From positions 1 through 64,000 of the forward strand of contig CAKOXV010000001.1 in assembly GCA_934130355.1 (NCBI GenBank): a stretch of DNA of 64,000 bases, read 5' to 3'. Made by a program: the position numbers and the translations under genes. Positions 9,563-19,241 of this stretch are shown here, piece by piece. Positions within the stretch are counted from its first letter, which is position 1; each line of letters begins with the position of its first letter. This stretch comes from an uncultured Clostridia bacterium. Lineage in GTDB: Bacteria > Bacillota > Clostridia > TANB77 > CAG-508. The notes beneath the pieces were generated by a model. That model was not told where the DNA came from. It ran no database searches and saw only the letters and a program-made list of their open reading frames with translations.

Positions 9563-9940
9563 TTAATATTTAAAATATATAGCTTCGCACAATAGACTTG
9601 TCAACACCCGTAGGTTTTTGCACATATATATTAAAGACATTCCAAATTTTGGACAAGCTGAACTTTCGTATAAAATCTAAAAGTACAACCCGAGCCTCTC
9701 TCACTTAGTCCAAAAATGAATATGTTACTATGGAATAAGGCAAAGACCCCCGACGAAGACCCCAGCTATGTTTTTGCCATGGAATAGTAATATATTCATT
9801 TTTGATGTGAGCATTCCTCGTGTATGTACTTTAAGATTTTCTATACTCAAGTTTAGATGCACAAAATTTTCCATTATTTAATATATATGTGCAAAAACCT
9901 ACGGGTGTTGACAGTCTATTGTGCGAAAATATATATTAAC
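9563..9940 (-). repeat. Long palindromic element, copy 1
   Basis: Intergenic imperfect palindrome, oriented so that the strand carrying GTGCATCTAAACTTGAGT reads first is minus. The conserved core runs about 9622-9890. The outer arms 9586-9621 and 9891-9925 (CGCACAATAGACT paired with AGTCTATTGTGCG) are complementary except for a one-base bulge and are not shared with other copies. It belongs to subfamily B: the middle stem contains AGTACAACCCGAGCC. The apical loop holds CCCCCGACGAAGACCCC. No open reading frame of note. It fills most of the gap between the FemAB-like and DUF5665 genes. Confidence 0.9.
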
Positions 9941-9966
9941 TTGTAAATTAGCAATTTAAAATCATT

Positions 9967-10230
9967 TTATTTGTATCTATTCATTTCCTCCACAATCTCC
10001 ACAATATCATTAATGTATCTCCCAATTCCAGGCAAATTCAATTTCACAAGTCTTTGCAAAAAATACACTATTATAGCAGAAACAATTGTAACACCTATTC
10101 CTATGCCAACACCCCTAAAAATCCCAGCAATAAAATTTCTTTTTGCAATCTCCTTTTTATTTCCTAATACATACAACAATTCTTCCAAGTTTTTCTTTTC
10201 AATGCTTTCCAATATATTATCTTTTTTCAT
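9967..10230 (-). CDS. DUF5665-like small membrane protein
   Basis: An 87-residue protein with a charged N-terminus (EELLYVLGNKKEIAKRNF), one Gly/Ile/Val-rich membrane helix (GIFRGVGIGIGVTIVSAII) and the ending LPGIGRYINDIVEIVEE. This layout matches DUF5665 proteins of Clostridia, which have no known function. AGAGGAG precedes the ATG. Confidence 0.75.
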   Translation of the reverse strand: MKKDNILESIEKKNLEELLYVLGNKKEIAKRNFIAGIFRGVGIGIGVTIVSAIIVYFLQRLVKLNLPGIGRYINDIVEIVEEMNRYK

Positions 10231-10249
10231 AAAACTCCTCTAACCTTCA

Positions 10250-10292
10250 AAAAAATAAACCACTCTAACTTTTATAATTAGGGTGGTCAATT
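10250..10292 (-). terminator. Intrinsic terminator after UPF0182 gene
   Basis: A hairpin with stem ACCACCCTAA / TTAGAGTGGT read on the minus strand, followed by T-rich sequence, immediately after the UPF0182 stop codon. Confidence 0.75.
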
Positions 10293-10297
10293 TTTAA

Positions 10298-13039
10298 CTA
10301 TTTTATTACATTTTTGAAAATTGAATTTGTTTTATCACTTTCATACATTTTTTCTAATGTATCAATAAGCTCTTGAAGTTTCTTCAAATCTGTTCCCATC
10401 ATCTCCCAATCATTTCTATCGTTTGATTCTGTCAGATTTTTATTTGCATTAATAATTGCCTCAATCATACCTTCTATGCTATCCGTGTTTGTTATATCTA
10501 TATTTACAGCTGATTGTGATAATAAGTTATCAATAGCTTCGTGTAGTGTATCTCCAATAGCAACTTTTGTTCCTGAAGCTACAATTACTTTTTCAAGTGT
10601 AGTTGGTGCATTAGGTTCATTTGTCATTGTTTGATAAATTGTTTCAACATATAAAACTGTGCCATCAATAGGAATAATTTTCATTTGTTTAAAAATTTTA
10701 CTTCCAGTAACATTTAATGTTGCAAGTTCTGCTGAAATTGTTTCATCTTTTTCTATTTGATTATCCAATTGACTTGGTCCTAAAATATTACTATCTGTTG
10801 GATATTTATATATTCTTAGTTCACATTTAGTTCCATCAACTGTTCCAACAAGATATGAAGTTATATTTGATTTTCCTTCTTGTGTATACATTTGAATTAA
10901 TCCTAATTCATAATTTTCTCCATCTGAAGTTTTTATCATTGCACCATAAGGTTCTAATACTGCTTTTTTTGATTTTGATGTACTTGTCCCATAAGTAGCT
11001 AATGCCCATATATCATTATTTCTATATAATACATCTTCTTTAACATTATGATATACCATAAGCATTTGTGATTGTATCTTATATAGCATTTCAGGATATT
11101 TAAATTGTGATTTCATTTCTTCTGGAATTTCTTCTCCTGTATAATCTGAAAAAATCGTTGGATACAATTTTAAATATGACATTATTATAGGATCTGTTCT
11201 ATCTGTTATATAAAACTTCATATCACCATCATAAGCATTTATTATTACTTTTACTGAATTTCTTATATAATTAATATTTTTTCTTTCTTGTTGATATTCT
11301 ATTTTAGAATATGTTGAATATGGATATTGGTCTGATACTGTATATCCGTCTAACACCCAGTATATTTGACCATCACTAATAATAGTATAAGGATTTTCAT
11401 CATATAATAAAGTTGGTAATACAGTTCTTGCTCTTTCAATTATATTTCTATTTGTCAAAATCTTGCTTTCACTTGAAACAGAACTTGACATAGCTAATTT
11501 AAAATCACTATTTCTAATTGCCAAAATTAGTCTATCTAGCCATCCTAGTTGTATACCAGATTTTCCGTTATAATTATATATATGTTCTATTCCTTTTTCA
11601 TCAGTATAATCATATTCAATCTTGTTTTTAGTATTTGTTACTGCAGTACTATTTGTTTCTAATCCATAATATATTCTAGGTTCAGTTATTTTGTATATAT
11701 CATCTTCTCCTGTAATGTCTTTCTTTAAGTATTTTACATTTCCATCCTCTGTAACTTGTGTTGCAGATGTAACAATTCGGCCAATTCCATGTGTATATTC
11801 ATAAGTCTTATTGTTATAAGAAATCCCGAAATTTTGAATTTCTCTTGGAGAAACATATACTAACTGTTTATTACCATCAATCTCGCATTGTGTAAGTATA
11901 GCATCTTTATATGTATAATATCCTGATTCTGTTTGAGTATCATTTAAACTTTCAATAACCAAGTCTTTACTTACTAATGTAATATTATCTATAATATCTG
12001 TATTTTCTACAACTTCTTCTTGTTTTATTGTTCCTGTATAATCAATGTTGGTTTCATCTACTTTTATTCCATAAGCATTTTGGGTTGCTCTAATATTTTC
12101 AGCAATATATGTTTTCTCTTTATCGAATTCATTTGGTTTTATAAATATATAATCATATAATACTGTCACAACAAATAAAGCAACTAAATATGCTGGTATA
12201 GATATTAATGTATACATTACTTTCTTATTTTTTTCTTTTTTGAAATATCTAACAGACAAAATTACTGAAAACATTATTACTAGCGCAAATCCTATATATC
12301 CCCATAATTGTATTGTTGATTCTATTGTCCCAGCACCTGTTAATTCTGTTCCATTACTTAATGTTAAAAATTTACCTGTGACAATATTTTGAGTATTTAA
12401 TATTGTTTTAATTCCAAATGCAACAGCTAGAATAATTACATTTCTAAACAACTTTTTAATTAATTTGCTTTCACGTAATAACTTTCTATCCACTGCTGAA
12501 AAATATAAATTAAATACAGCAATGTAGTATAATGTCATATATAGACTTATTCCTATTATAAAATTTATTAGATAATGAATTATCGTATCTAATAATGGTT
12601 TTATAAACATGTAATAAGATATATCTAAATTAAATATTATATCAGAATAATTAAATGAAGCATTGCTAACCAATAATAGCACTTTTTCTAACAAGGAATT
12701 TGATATTATAACACTTACAACTGCAGAAATCATAAGAGTTATTGATTTATTAGGTAATTTAGGCATCTCTCTTTTTTCTTGTTCGAAAAAAGGTTTTAAT
12801 CCATTTTTTATACCAAGATTTGTAAAGTACAATGTTATGCTTAAAAACGCAAAAATGATTCCCATTATTGAATATTTATATTTTACATCTGTTACAAACT
12901 TTTCTACATATTGTTCTCCTAGTTCCAAATATTCTAGATACTGTCCTCTTAAAGATATATAAGTAATTAGTAAATATATTGCAATAAATGCAATAACAAG
13001 TATTGTTTTGGTTTTCTTATCAATTTTAATTTTTTCCAT
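10298..13039 (-). CDS. UPF0182 family membrane protein
   Basis: A 913-residue protein with seven or so N-terminal membrane helices (to about residue 300), followed by a large extracytoplasmic domain and a short acidic helix-rich tail. The stretches NIRATQNAYGI, YGEGMIKTSDG-like PYGAMIKTSDGE, and GPSQLDNQIEKD are typical of UPF0182 (COG1615). Its function is unknown. AAAGGAG precedes the ATG. It lies 11 bp downstream of ftsY, so it may be co-expressed with the membrane-targeting gene. Confidence 0.85.
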   Translation of the reverse strand: MEKIKIDKKTKTILVIAFIAIYLLITYISLRGQYLEYLELGEQYVEKFVTDVKYKYSIMGIIFAFLSITLYFTNLGIKNGLKPFFEQEKREMPKLPNKSITLMISAVVSVIISNSLLEKVLLLVSNASFNYSDIIFNLDISYYMFIKPLLDTIIHYLINFIIGISLYMTLYYIAVFNLYFSAVDRKLLRESKLIKKLFRNVIILAVAFGIKTILNTQNIVTGKFLTLSNGTELTGAGTIESTIQLWGYIGFALVIMFSVILSVRYFKKEKNKKVMYTLISIPAYLVALFVVTVLYDYIFIKPNEFDKEKTYIAENIRATQNAYGIKVDETNIDYTGTIKQEEVVENTDIIDNITLVSKDLVIESLNDTQTESGYYTYKDAILTQCEIDGNKQLVYVSPREIQNFGISYNNKTYEYTHGIGRIVTSATQVTEDGNVKYLKKDITGEDDIYKITEPRIYYGLETNSTAVTNTKNKIEYDYTDEKGIEHIYNYNGKSGIQLGWLDRLILAIRNSDFKLAMSSSVSSESKILTNRNIIERARTVLPTLLYDENPYTIISDGQIYWVLDGYTVSDQYPYSTYSKIEYQQERKNINYIRNSVKVIINAYDGDMKFYITDRTDPIIMSYLKLYPTIFSDYTGEEIPEEMKSQFKYPEMLYKIQSQMLMVYHNVKEDVLYRNNDIWALATYGTSTSKSKKAVLEPYGAMIKTSDGENYELGLIQMYTQEGKSNITSYLVGTVDGTKCELRIYKYPTDSNILGPSQLDNQIEKDETISAELATLNVTGSKIFKQMKIIPIDGTVLYVETIYQTMTNEPNAPTTLEKVIVASGTKVAIGDTLHEAIDNLLSQSAVNIDITNTDSIEGMIEAIINANKNLTESNDRNDWEMMGTDLKKLQELIDTLEKMYESDKTNSIFKNVIK

Positions 13040-13050
13040 TTACTTCTCCT

Positions 13051-13956
13051 TTAAATTATTGCTTTTGCAAAATCTTTTGAATTAAAGACTTCCATATCAT
13101 CAATTTGCTCTCCAACTCCTATGAATTTTACTGGAATCTTATTTTCTTCAACTATTCCTATAACAGCTCCACCTTTTGCAGTTCCATCTAATTTTGTTAA
13201 TACAATCCCTGTAATATCTGCTTGTTCTTTAAATGCTTTTACTTGTGATATTGCATTTTGTCCAGTTCCTGCATCTATTACTAACAATACTTCTTTTGAA
13301 GAATCTGGCATTTCTTTATTTATTACTTTTTGGATTTTGTTAAGCTCGTCCATCAAGTACTTTTTATTATGCAATCTTCCGGCTGTATCACATATTAATA
13401 CATCTGCATTTATTTCCCTTGTTTTTGCTATTGCGTCATATACAACAGATGCTGGATCTATTCCTTCTTCTCTTTTTACTATTTCTGCCCCAGCTCTTTT
13501 TGCCCATATTTCTAATTGTTCTACTGCAGCTGCTCTAAATGTATCAGCAGCTGCAACAACTACTTTTTTACCATCTCTTGATAATCTCGCAGCTATTTTT
13601 CCTATTGATGTAGTTTTTCCAACACCATTTACTCCAATTACTAATATCACTGATGGCTTTGTATCAAGTTTTAAAGAATTATCTGATATTTCTAAGATTT
13701 TTTCAATTTCTTCTCTTAAAGCTTCTTTTACTTGTTCTCCATCTTCTATCTTATCTTTTTTAATTTTTTCTCTCAAATTAGATATTATCTTTGTTGATGT
13801 TTCTATTCCTATATCTGACATTATCAAAGCTTCTTCCAATTCTTCTAAAAGTTCTTCATCAACTTTTCTAAAATTACTAAGAACATCATTAATTTTTTCA
13901 TTTATTGATTCTTTAGTTTTTGTTAATCCTTGTTTCAATTTGTCGAAAAATCCCAT
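13051..13956 (-). CDS. ftsY: Signal recognition particle receptor FtsY
   Basis: SRP-receptor GTPase that docks ribosome-SRP complexes at the membrane. A short N-domain (about residues 1-85) precedes the G-domain with the P-loop GVNGVGKTTSIGKIA, DTFRAAAVEQLE, DTAGR and TKLDGTAKGGAV. The length of 301 is normal for Firmicutes, which lack the long acidic A-domain. AAAGGA precedes the ATG. It is 14 bp downstream of glmM. Confidence 0.95.
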   Translation of the reverse strand: MGFFDKLKQGLTKTKESINEKINDVLSNFRKVDEELLEELEEALIMSDIGIETSTKIISNLREKIKKDKIEDGEQVKEALREEIEKILEISDNSLKLDTKPSVILVIGVNGVGKTTSIGKIAARLSRDGKKVVVAAADTFRAAAVEQLEIWAKRAGAEIVKREEGIDPASVVYDAIAKTREINADVLICDTAGRLHNKKYLMDELNKIQKVINKEMPDSSKEVLLVIDAGTGQNAISQVKAFKEQADITGIVLTKLDGTAKGGAVIGIVEENKIPVKFIGVGEQIDDMEVFNSKDFAKAII

Positions 13957-13970
13957 TTCAATCCTTCTTT

Positions 13971-15335
13971 CTATTTGCAGTGTTTTTCTATTAAATCACA
14001 TAATTTTCTAGCTTCTGTTTCAAGAACATTTTTATCTTGACCTTCTAACATTACTCTGACAACAGGTTCTGTTCCAGATGGTCTAATCAAAACTCTACCA
14101 TTTCCAGAGAATTTTGCTTCTATTTTTTCAATAGCAGTTTTTATTTCTGCATTTTTTTCATAATCATATTTTTTGTCTTGAGCTACTTTAGCATTAATCA
14201 ATACTTGTGGATATTTTTGCATCATATTGCTTAACTCTGAAGTCTTTTTACCACTTTCTAATATTATTTTTATTAACATTAATGATGTTAATATTCCATC
14301 TCCTGTTGGATTATAATCTAATAAAATTACATGTCCTGATTGTTCTCCACCAAGATTATAACCATTTTTAAGCATTTCCTCTAAAACATATCTATCTCCG
14401 ACTTTTGTCTGAATTAGATGTAGATTATTTTCATCAACATATTTGTTAAGTCCTAAATTACTCATTACTGTTGCAACTATTGTATCTTTAGATAATTCTC
14501 CTTTTTCTTTTAAATAATTACCTATAATAGCTAAGATTTTATCTCCATCAATTTCTTCTCCATTTTCATCAATTGCAAGACATCTGTCCCCATCACCATC
14601 ATAAGCAATTCCAAGGCTCATCTTATTTTTTATAACATATTCTTTTAGCATTTCCAAATGAGTTGAACCACAACCATCATTTATATTTACACCATTAGGA
14701 TTATTATTTATTATTTCATGTTTAATTCCAAGTGTTGTAAATACTTGTTCAGCAACTTTATATGTTGCTCCATTTGCTGTATCAATTACAACTTTAAAGT
14801 CTGGTCTATTATACTTTTCAATACTATCATCAAAATTTTTTCTAAAGAAATAAACATATTCATCTAGTAATTCTGTTTTTATTTCAGATACTCCGATTTT
14901 ATCTTTAACAGCTGATAATTCATCAAGTTTACCAGAATCCATTACTTCTTCGATTTCTTCTTCTAATTCATCAGAGATTTTCATTCCTTTATTACTAAAA
15001 TATTTAATTCCATTAAATTCATAAGTATTGTGAGATGCTGATATAACAACACTTGCATCTGCTTGTAATTTTCTAGTCAAATATGCAACAGCAGGTGTTG
15101 GCATTACTTCTAGTAATTTTACATTTGCACCATAGCTTAAAAATCCTGCAACCATCGCACTTTCAATTAAAGTTCCTGAAAGACGTGTATCTCTTCCTAT
15201 TAAGATTGTTGGGGCTTTATTTGTATGTTTTGACAAAACATATGCTCCTGCTTTTGCAACTTTATATACTAATTCTGGTGATAATTCAGTATTTGCAATT
15301 CTACGAATTCCATCAGTTCCAAAATATCTTCTCAT
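13971..15335 (-). CDS. glmM: Phosphoglucosamine mutase GlmM
   Basis: Converts glucosamine-6-phosphate to glucosamine-1-phosphate for UDP-GlcNAc synthesis. The N-terminal RRYFGTDGIRR, the active-site serine loop ISASHNTYEFNG (about residue 100), the metal loop DGDGDRC and the phosphate-binding RPSGTEPVVRVM near the end are all present. The length of 454 is normal. AGGAG precedes the ATG. Neighbours are ftsY and an unknown anchored protein. Confidence 0.95.
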   Translation of the reverse strand: MRRYFGTDGIRRIANTELSPELVYKVAKAGAYVLSKHTNKAPTILIGRDTRLSGTLIESAMVAGFLSYGANVKLLEVMPTPAVAYLTRKLQADASVVISASHNTYEFNGIKYFSNKGMKISDELEEEIEEVMDSGKLDELSAVKDKIGVSEIKTELLDEYVYFFRKNFDDSIEKYNRPDFKVVIDTANGATYKVAEQVFTTLGIKHEIINNNPNGVNINDGCGSTHLEMLKEYVIKNKMSLGIAYDGDGDRCLAIDENGEEIDGDKILAIIGNYLKEKGELSKDTIVATVMSNLGLNKYVDENNLHLIQTKVGDRYVLEEMLKNGYNLGGEQSGHVILLDYNPTGDGILTSLMLIKIILESGKKTSELSNMMQKYPQVLINAKVAQDKKYDYEKNAEIKTAIEKIEAKFSGNGRVLIRPSGTEPVVRVMLEGQDKNVLETEARKLCDLIEKHCK

Positions 15336-15347
15336 ATTTTTCTCCTT

Positions 15348-16052
15348 CTAGTCTATAATTGAATTCACTAAATTATAGTACTCTGTCATTTTATTTAAAT
15401 TTGTAAATTGAATTTTGTCGTCTTTTATTGTCCAATAATTTTTGTTATTATTGAAAAATTCTTTAATCTTTTGAATTTTATTTAACTTATCTAATATTAT
15501 TCCTTTTTCATCTTTTATTTTTTCTTCTAAGTGTTCATATTGACTTTTCATTCCATATTTTAGCATAATTTCATTATATAAGTTTGTATAATATTCCTTT
15601 CTTATTGATATATTTACACTATTAATATTTTCTTCAATTTTTTCTGTAGTTACTAATTTTTCATATTCTGTAACTAAAGTTTGACTTTTTTCTTTATATT
15701 CACTAATAATGTTATCTACATCTTCTAAATTAGTCTTCTTCATATTTTGAACCGAAAAAATTAGATTCGGATTTATTCCAGAAGATATCTCATTCATTTC
15801 TGTATATATATTTTTAAGACTTGATATATATTCTTTTATTGCTTTTTCAACTTTTGCATAATCTTTTTTGGTCCTTATTTTAAAATCAATATTATATTGT
15901 GTCAAATCTGCTTCCAATATTTTGTTAGCTTCACCTGATAATAATGTCAATTGTTCTGTATTAAATTTATTATAAAAATACAGCATTACTATTATACTAA
16001 TTGCTAGTAATATAAATATTGTTATTACTATTGGATGTTTTTTATTTTCCAT
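15348..16052 (-). CDS. Unknown membrane-anchored coiled-coil protein
   Basis: A 234-residue protein with one N-terminal membrane helix (IVITIFILLAISIIVMLYFY) and an otherwise hydrophilic, Lys/Glu/Asn-rich helical body on one face of the membrane. No cysteine lipobox is seen. I recognise no family. It lies 12 bp upstream of glmM and 24 bp downstream of glyQS. Confidence 0.6.
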   Translation of the reverse strand: MENKKHPIVITIFILLAISIIVMLYFYNKFNTEQLTLLSGEANKILEADLTQYNIDFKIRTKKDYAKVEKAIKEYISSLKNIYTEMNEISSGINPNLIFSVQNMKKTNLEDVDNIISEYKEKSQTLVTEYEKLVTTEKIEENINSVNISIRKEYYTNLYNEIMLKYGMKSQYEHLEEKIKDEKGIILDKLNKIQKIKEFFNNNKNYWTIKDDKIQFTNLNKMTEYYNLVNSIID

Positions 16053-16076
16053 TTTATTTTTTCTTTTGTTCCTTTC

Positions 16077-17459
16077 CTAAAATTCAATTTTTTGATTTAT
16101 CCAGTTTTCTAATTCATCTATTTTTACTCTTACTTGTTCCATTGAATCTCTATCTCTGATTGTTAGTGTGTTATCTTCTAATGTATCAAAATCAATAGTT
16201 ACACAATATGGTGTTCCTATTTCGTCTTCTCTTCTATATCTTTTTCCTATTGAACCTGTTTCATCATATTCACACATAAATTTTTTTGATAATTGTTCAT
16301 AAACTTCTTGTGCTTTATCTGATAATTTTTTTGATAATGGTAATACAGCTACTTTATATGGTGCTAATGCAGGATGTAAATGTAATACAATTCTTGTATC
16401 TCCTTCTGCAATCTCTTCTTCATCATAAGCATTGCATAAAAATGCAAGTGCAACTCTATCTGCTCCAAGTGATGGTTCAATACAATATGGAACATATCTT
16501 TCATTAGTTTCTGGGTCTAAATATGTAAAATCTTCATTTGATTGTTTAGCATGATTTGTTAAATCATAATCTGTTCTATCTGCAATTCCCCATAATTCTC
16601 CCCATCCAAATGGAAATGCATATTCTATATCTGTTGTTGCTTTACTATAAAATACTAATTCTTCTGGGCTATGGTCTCTTAAACGTATATTTTCTTCTTT
16701 CATTCCTAAAGATATTAACCAATTTTCACAGAATTTTTTCCAATATTCATGCCATTCTAAATCTGTTCCTGGCTTGCAGAAAAATTCAAGTTCCATTTGT
16801 TCAAATTCCCTTGTTCTAAATGTAAAATTTCCTGGTGTTATCTCATTTCTGAATGCTTTACCAATTTGTGCAATTCCCATTGGTAATTTTCTTCTTGTTG
16901 TTCTCATTACATTTTTAAAGTTTACAAATATTCCTTGTGCTGTTTCTGGTCTTAAATATATTTCTGCTTTTGCATCTTCTGTTACACCTTGAAATGTTTT
17001 AAACATCAGATTGAACTTACGAATTGATGTAAAATTATGTTTACCACAGTTTGGACAACAAATATTATTATCATCTAAGAATTTTATCATTTCTACATCT
17101 GTCATTCCATCTGCAATCATATCTTTTCCATGTTCATGTGCCCATTCTTCTATTAATTTATCTGCTCTATGTCTTGTTTTGCATTCTTTACAATCTATAA
17201 GTGGGTCTGAAAATCCTCCAACATGTCCTGATGCAACCCAAGTCTGTGGGTTCATTAATATTGCTGCATCTAATCCAACATTATATTTACTTTCTTGTAT
17301 AAACTTTTTTCTCCATAATGCTTTTACATTATTTTTTAATTCAACTCCTAAAGGTCCATAATCCCATGTGTTTGATAGACCTCCATAAATTTCAGATCCT
17401 GGATAAATGTATCCTCTTGCTTTACACAAATTTACTATTGTGTCCATTGATTTTACCAT
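16077..17459 (-). CDS. glyQS: Glycyl-tRNA synthetase (single-chain, class II)
   Basis: Charges tRNA-Gly. Class II motifs are visible: motif 2 region with GIAQIGKAFRNEITP and RTREFEQMELEFF, and motif 3 with PSLGADRVALAFL. The insertion with two CXXC pairs (CKECKTRH and CCPNCGKH) is a zinc site, and the C-terminal anticodon-binding domain includes PYKVAVLPLS. The length of 460 fits the homodimeric eukaryote/Firmicute type, so the alpha/beta form is not expected. AGGAGG precedes the ATG. It is controlled by the T-box upstream. Confidence 0.95.
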   Translation of the reverse strand: MVKSMDTIVNLCKARGYIYPGSEIYGGLSNTWDYGPLGVELKNNVKALWRKKFIQESKYNVGLDAAILMNPQTWVASGHVGGFSDPLIDCKECKTRHRADKLIEEWAHEHGKDMIADGMTDVEMIKFLDDNNICCPNCGKHNFTSIRKFNLMFKTFQGVTEDAKAEIYLRPETAQGIFVNFKNVMRTTRRKLPMGIAQIGKAFRNEITPGNFTFRTREFEQMELEFFCKPGTDLEWHEYWKKFCENWLISLGMKEENIRLRDHSPEELVFYSKATTDIEYAFPFGWGELWGIADRTDYDLTNHAKQSNEDFTYLDPETNERYVPYCIEPSLGADRVALAFLCNAYDEEEIAEGDTRIVLHLHPALAPYKVAVLPLSKKLSDKAQEVYEQLSKKFMCEYDETGSIGKRYRREDEIGTPYCVTIDFDTLEDNTLTIRDRDSMEQVRVKIDELENWINQKIEF

Positions 17460-17499
17460 TTTTGTTTCCTCCTATTTTCTTTTTCATTTAATTTTGAAC

Positions 17500-17720
17500 A
17501 AAAAAACTTTCATTCCTAGCCAATAACAAGCTAGGGACGAAAGTTAATTTTCCGCGTTTCCACCCTAATTTTTAAAACATCTAATTTGTTTTAAACACCT
17601 TAATTTAGTATTGCTCCAAAGCTCCCCTTATGCTTCTTATACTAACTTTGCACCAACTGCTAGCTCTCTAAAAATAATTCACATAATTTTTCTTTTTCAT
17701 CACAATTATTTGATTTTTAT
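17500..17720 (-). promoter_or_regulatory. Glycine T-box leader of glyQS
   Basis: Read on the minus strand, the leader contains the T-box sequence AGGGTGGAAACGCGG (plus-strand 17551-17565), which pairs with the CCA end of uncharged tRNA. A terminator hairpin (ACTTTCGTCCCTAGC with its partner) and a T-run lie at 17501-17545. The upstream stem I includes the distal-loop motif GTTGGTGCAAAG near 17650. A possible GGA specifier, matching the tRNA-Gly(UCC) genes at 50.1 kb, lies at 17614-17616; this assignment is tentative. The known mechanism is antitermination by uncharged tRNA-Gly. Confidence 0.85.
17501..17545 (-). terminator. T-box-controlled terminator
   Basis: On the minus strand, ACTTTCGTCCCTAGC pairs with GCTAGGAATGAAAGT and is followed by a run of seven T. 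It competes with the antiterminator formed by the T-box sequence just upstream. Confidence 0.85.
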
Positions 17721-17797
17721 TATTATATTTCATTATAATTTAAATGTCAAGTATTTTACTAATTTTCCATGCACTGTTTTGGAAGTGAAATTATAGC

Positions 17798-18146
17798 CAT
17801 TAATACCGAGTCATAATACTACACATTGGGGGCACATACATATATGTTAAATAATGGAAAATTTTGTGCATCTAAACTTGAGTATAGAAAATCTTAAAGT
17901 GCCAAAAGAGGAATGTTCACGTCAAAAATTAATATATTACTATTCCATGGCAAAAACATAGCTAGGGTCTTCGTCGGGGGTCTTTGCCTTATTCCATAGT
18001 AATATATTAATTTTTGGACTAAGTGAAAGAGGCGCTTTTGGCACTATTAGATTTTATACGAATGTTTAGCTTGTCCAAAATTTGGAATGTTTTCAACATA
18101 TATTGTATGTGACCCCAAGGTGTGGGATTATGACTTAGTATTAATG
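17798..18146 (+). repeat. Long palindromic element, copy 2
   Basis: An imperfect palindrome in the intergenic region between the T-box and the unknown gene pair. The core is about 17835-18108. The outer arms (CATTAATACCGAGTCATAAT and its partner ATTATGACTTAGTATTAATG) are unique to this copy and less perfectly paired than in copies 1, 4 and 5. It is subfamily A: the middle stem is GTGCCAAAAG / CTTTTGGCAC. The apical loop with CTAGGGTCTTCGTCGGGGGT is identical to copy 4. Confidence 0.9.
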
Positions 18147-18151
18147 AACAT

Positions 18152-18184
18152 AAAAAAAACAGACCCCTATGTAAGGAGTCTGTT
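18152..18184 (-). terminator. Intrinsic terminator of the unknown gene pair
   Basis: The hairpin ACAGACTCCTTACATAGGGGTCTGT followed by eight T on the minus strand, just downstream of the 18202-18873 gene. Confidence 0.85.
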
Positions 18185-18201
18185 TCAGCTAAATATGTGA
18201 A

Positions 18202-18873
18202 TTATTCGTACAGCTTAGGCAGTCCAACGATTTCTCTGGGATTATCCAGAGTATATAGAATTCTATTGCTCACACTCCCATTCATCCACACCGTTTTCAG
18301 TGCCCAGCTTGCGTCTTTAAGTTCTACTACCTTAATAGTAGAATCGACTTGAGGATTGTCATCATAACTGCTTCTTTCAGATACTAGATTGCACCTGCCA
18401 TCAGTCTGAAGCTCCTCGAAAAAAAATGTTCTTTTTCCTTCCTTTTCTTTCTTCTGGCACAATTTGTAGAACCCATTTGATTCTTCAAATCTAACCGCTG
18501 TTATATCGTTTTCATCAAGAAAGCTCTGAAAATCTCCTGTTCTAAAGTAGCAGTTTCTTTCATAGATAACTCCACTGGAAAGTCCAATGATGCCGTCAAC
18601 AGGCCATTGTTTGTAATAATACGATTTCAAGACAATTGGCTTTGATTCGCCAATTTTCAGGGTCTTTTTGAAGTAACCTCCACTGACCCTAAACTTCAGT
18701 TGGTACCTTTGGTTTTCATAATACTTGACGCACACAAAGGAAAAGTTTCCATCTTCGTCAACTCTTCCTTTCCACCCATTTCCTTCAAATTCGTTTTCCG
18801 TCATTTTCACGACGTTAACTCCATTGTTAGAAATGAACTTCTTGTCTTTGAACTCAATTTTCAGTGTTGCCAT
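18202..18873 (-). CDS. Unknown protein, paralogue of its neighbour; atypical base composition
   Basis: A 223-residue protein, probably soluble and beta-rich (many alternating hydrophobic/aromatic residues), with no signal peptide. I do not recognise a family. Its first 110 residues resemble the 117-residue protein encoded immediately upstream: both start with a short LKIEF/LRIVL strand, continue with GxGWxxRxxxDG, and contain a KQWP or KDWP segment followed by YERNCYF or FERANCFF. The last 110 residues have no counterpart in the neighbour. Codon use is richer in G and C than surrounding genes, which suggests recent acquisition. AAGGAGG precedes the ATG. Confidence 0.7.
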   Translation of the reverse strand: MATLKIEFKDKKFISNNGVNVVKMTENEFEGNGWKGRVDEDGNFSFVCVKYYENQRYQLKFRVSGGYFKKTLKIGESKPIVLKSYYYKQWPVDGIIGLSSGVIYERNCYFRTGDFQSFLDENDITAVRFEESNGFYKLCQKKEKEGKRTFFFEELQTDGRCNLVSERSSYDDNPQVDSTIKVVELKDASWALKTVWMNGSVSNRILYTLDNPREIVGLPKLYE

Positions 18874-18887
18874 TTGTTGTTTCCTCC

Positions 18888-19241
18888 TTATTTGTTCTTT
18901 TGTTCATCAATACTATCAAAAAAGCAATTTGCTCTTTCAAAGTCTCCACCATATAGAGTTATTGTAGCCATTCCAGGCCAATCCTTGGTTCTAAAGCGTT
19001 TACTGTTTTCTCTAATTCCATACTTTAATCTAGATATTGTAACAATACCTTTTGTGTTTACCTTAAGACAAACCTCCTGATACCTCAAATCTTGATTTTC
19101 TGTGTATTTACAGATAACTACTCCGTCTGCCCGGATTCTGCAAGTCCACCCTTCGCCAAAAACATATTGAGCCCTAAAGAATTGGCTTCCTTCTGCGGAA
19201 ACAAATTCTCCTTTTTTCGCATCCAAAACAATTCTAAGCAT
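18888..19241 (-). CDS. Unknown protein, shorter paralogue of its neighbour
   Basis: A 117-residue protein, 14 bp upstream of its 223-residue paralogue and in the same apparent operon. Shared elements are the GEGWTCRIRADG segment, the KDWPG segment and FERANCFF. Like the neighbour it has a higher GC content and fuller use of C- and G-ending codons than the rest of the window. Its ribosome site (AAAGGTTG) is weak. The function is unknown; the pair may have arisen by duplication before or after transfer. Confidence 0.65.
   Translation of the reverse strand: MLRIVLDAKKGEFVSAEGSQFFRAQYVFGEGWTCRIRADGVVICKYTENQDLRYQEVCLKVNTKGIVTISRLKYGIRENSKRFRTKDWPGMATITLYGGDFERANCFFDSIDEQKNK

Noticed and set aside
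9563..9940. Insertion sequence or CRISPR as explanation of the palindromic repeats
   Set aside because: No transposase frame, no direct repeat with spacers; the copies are single palindromes far apart.
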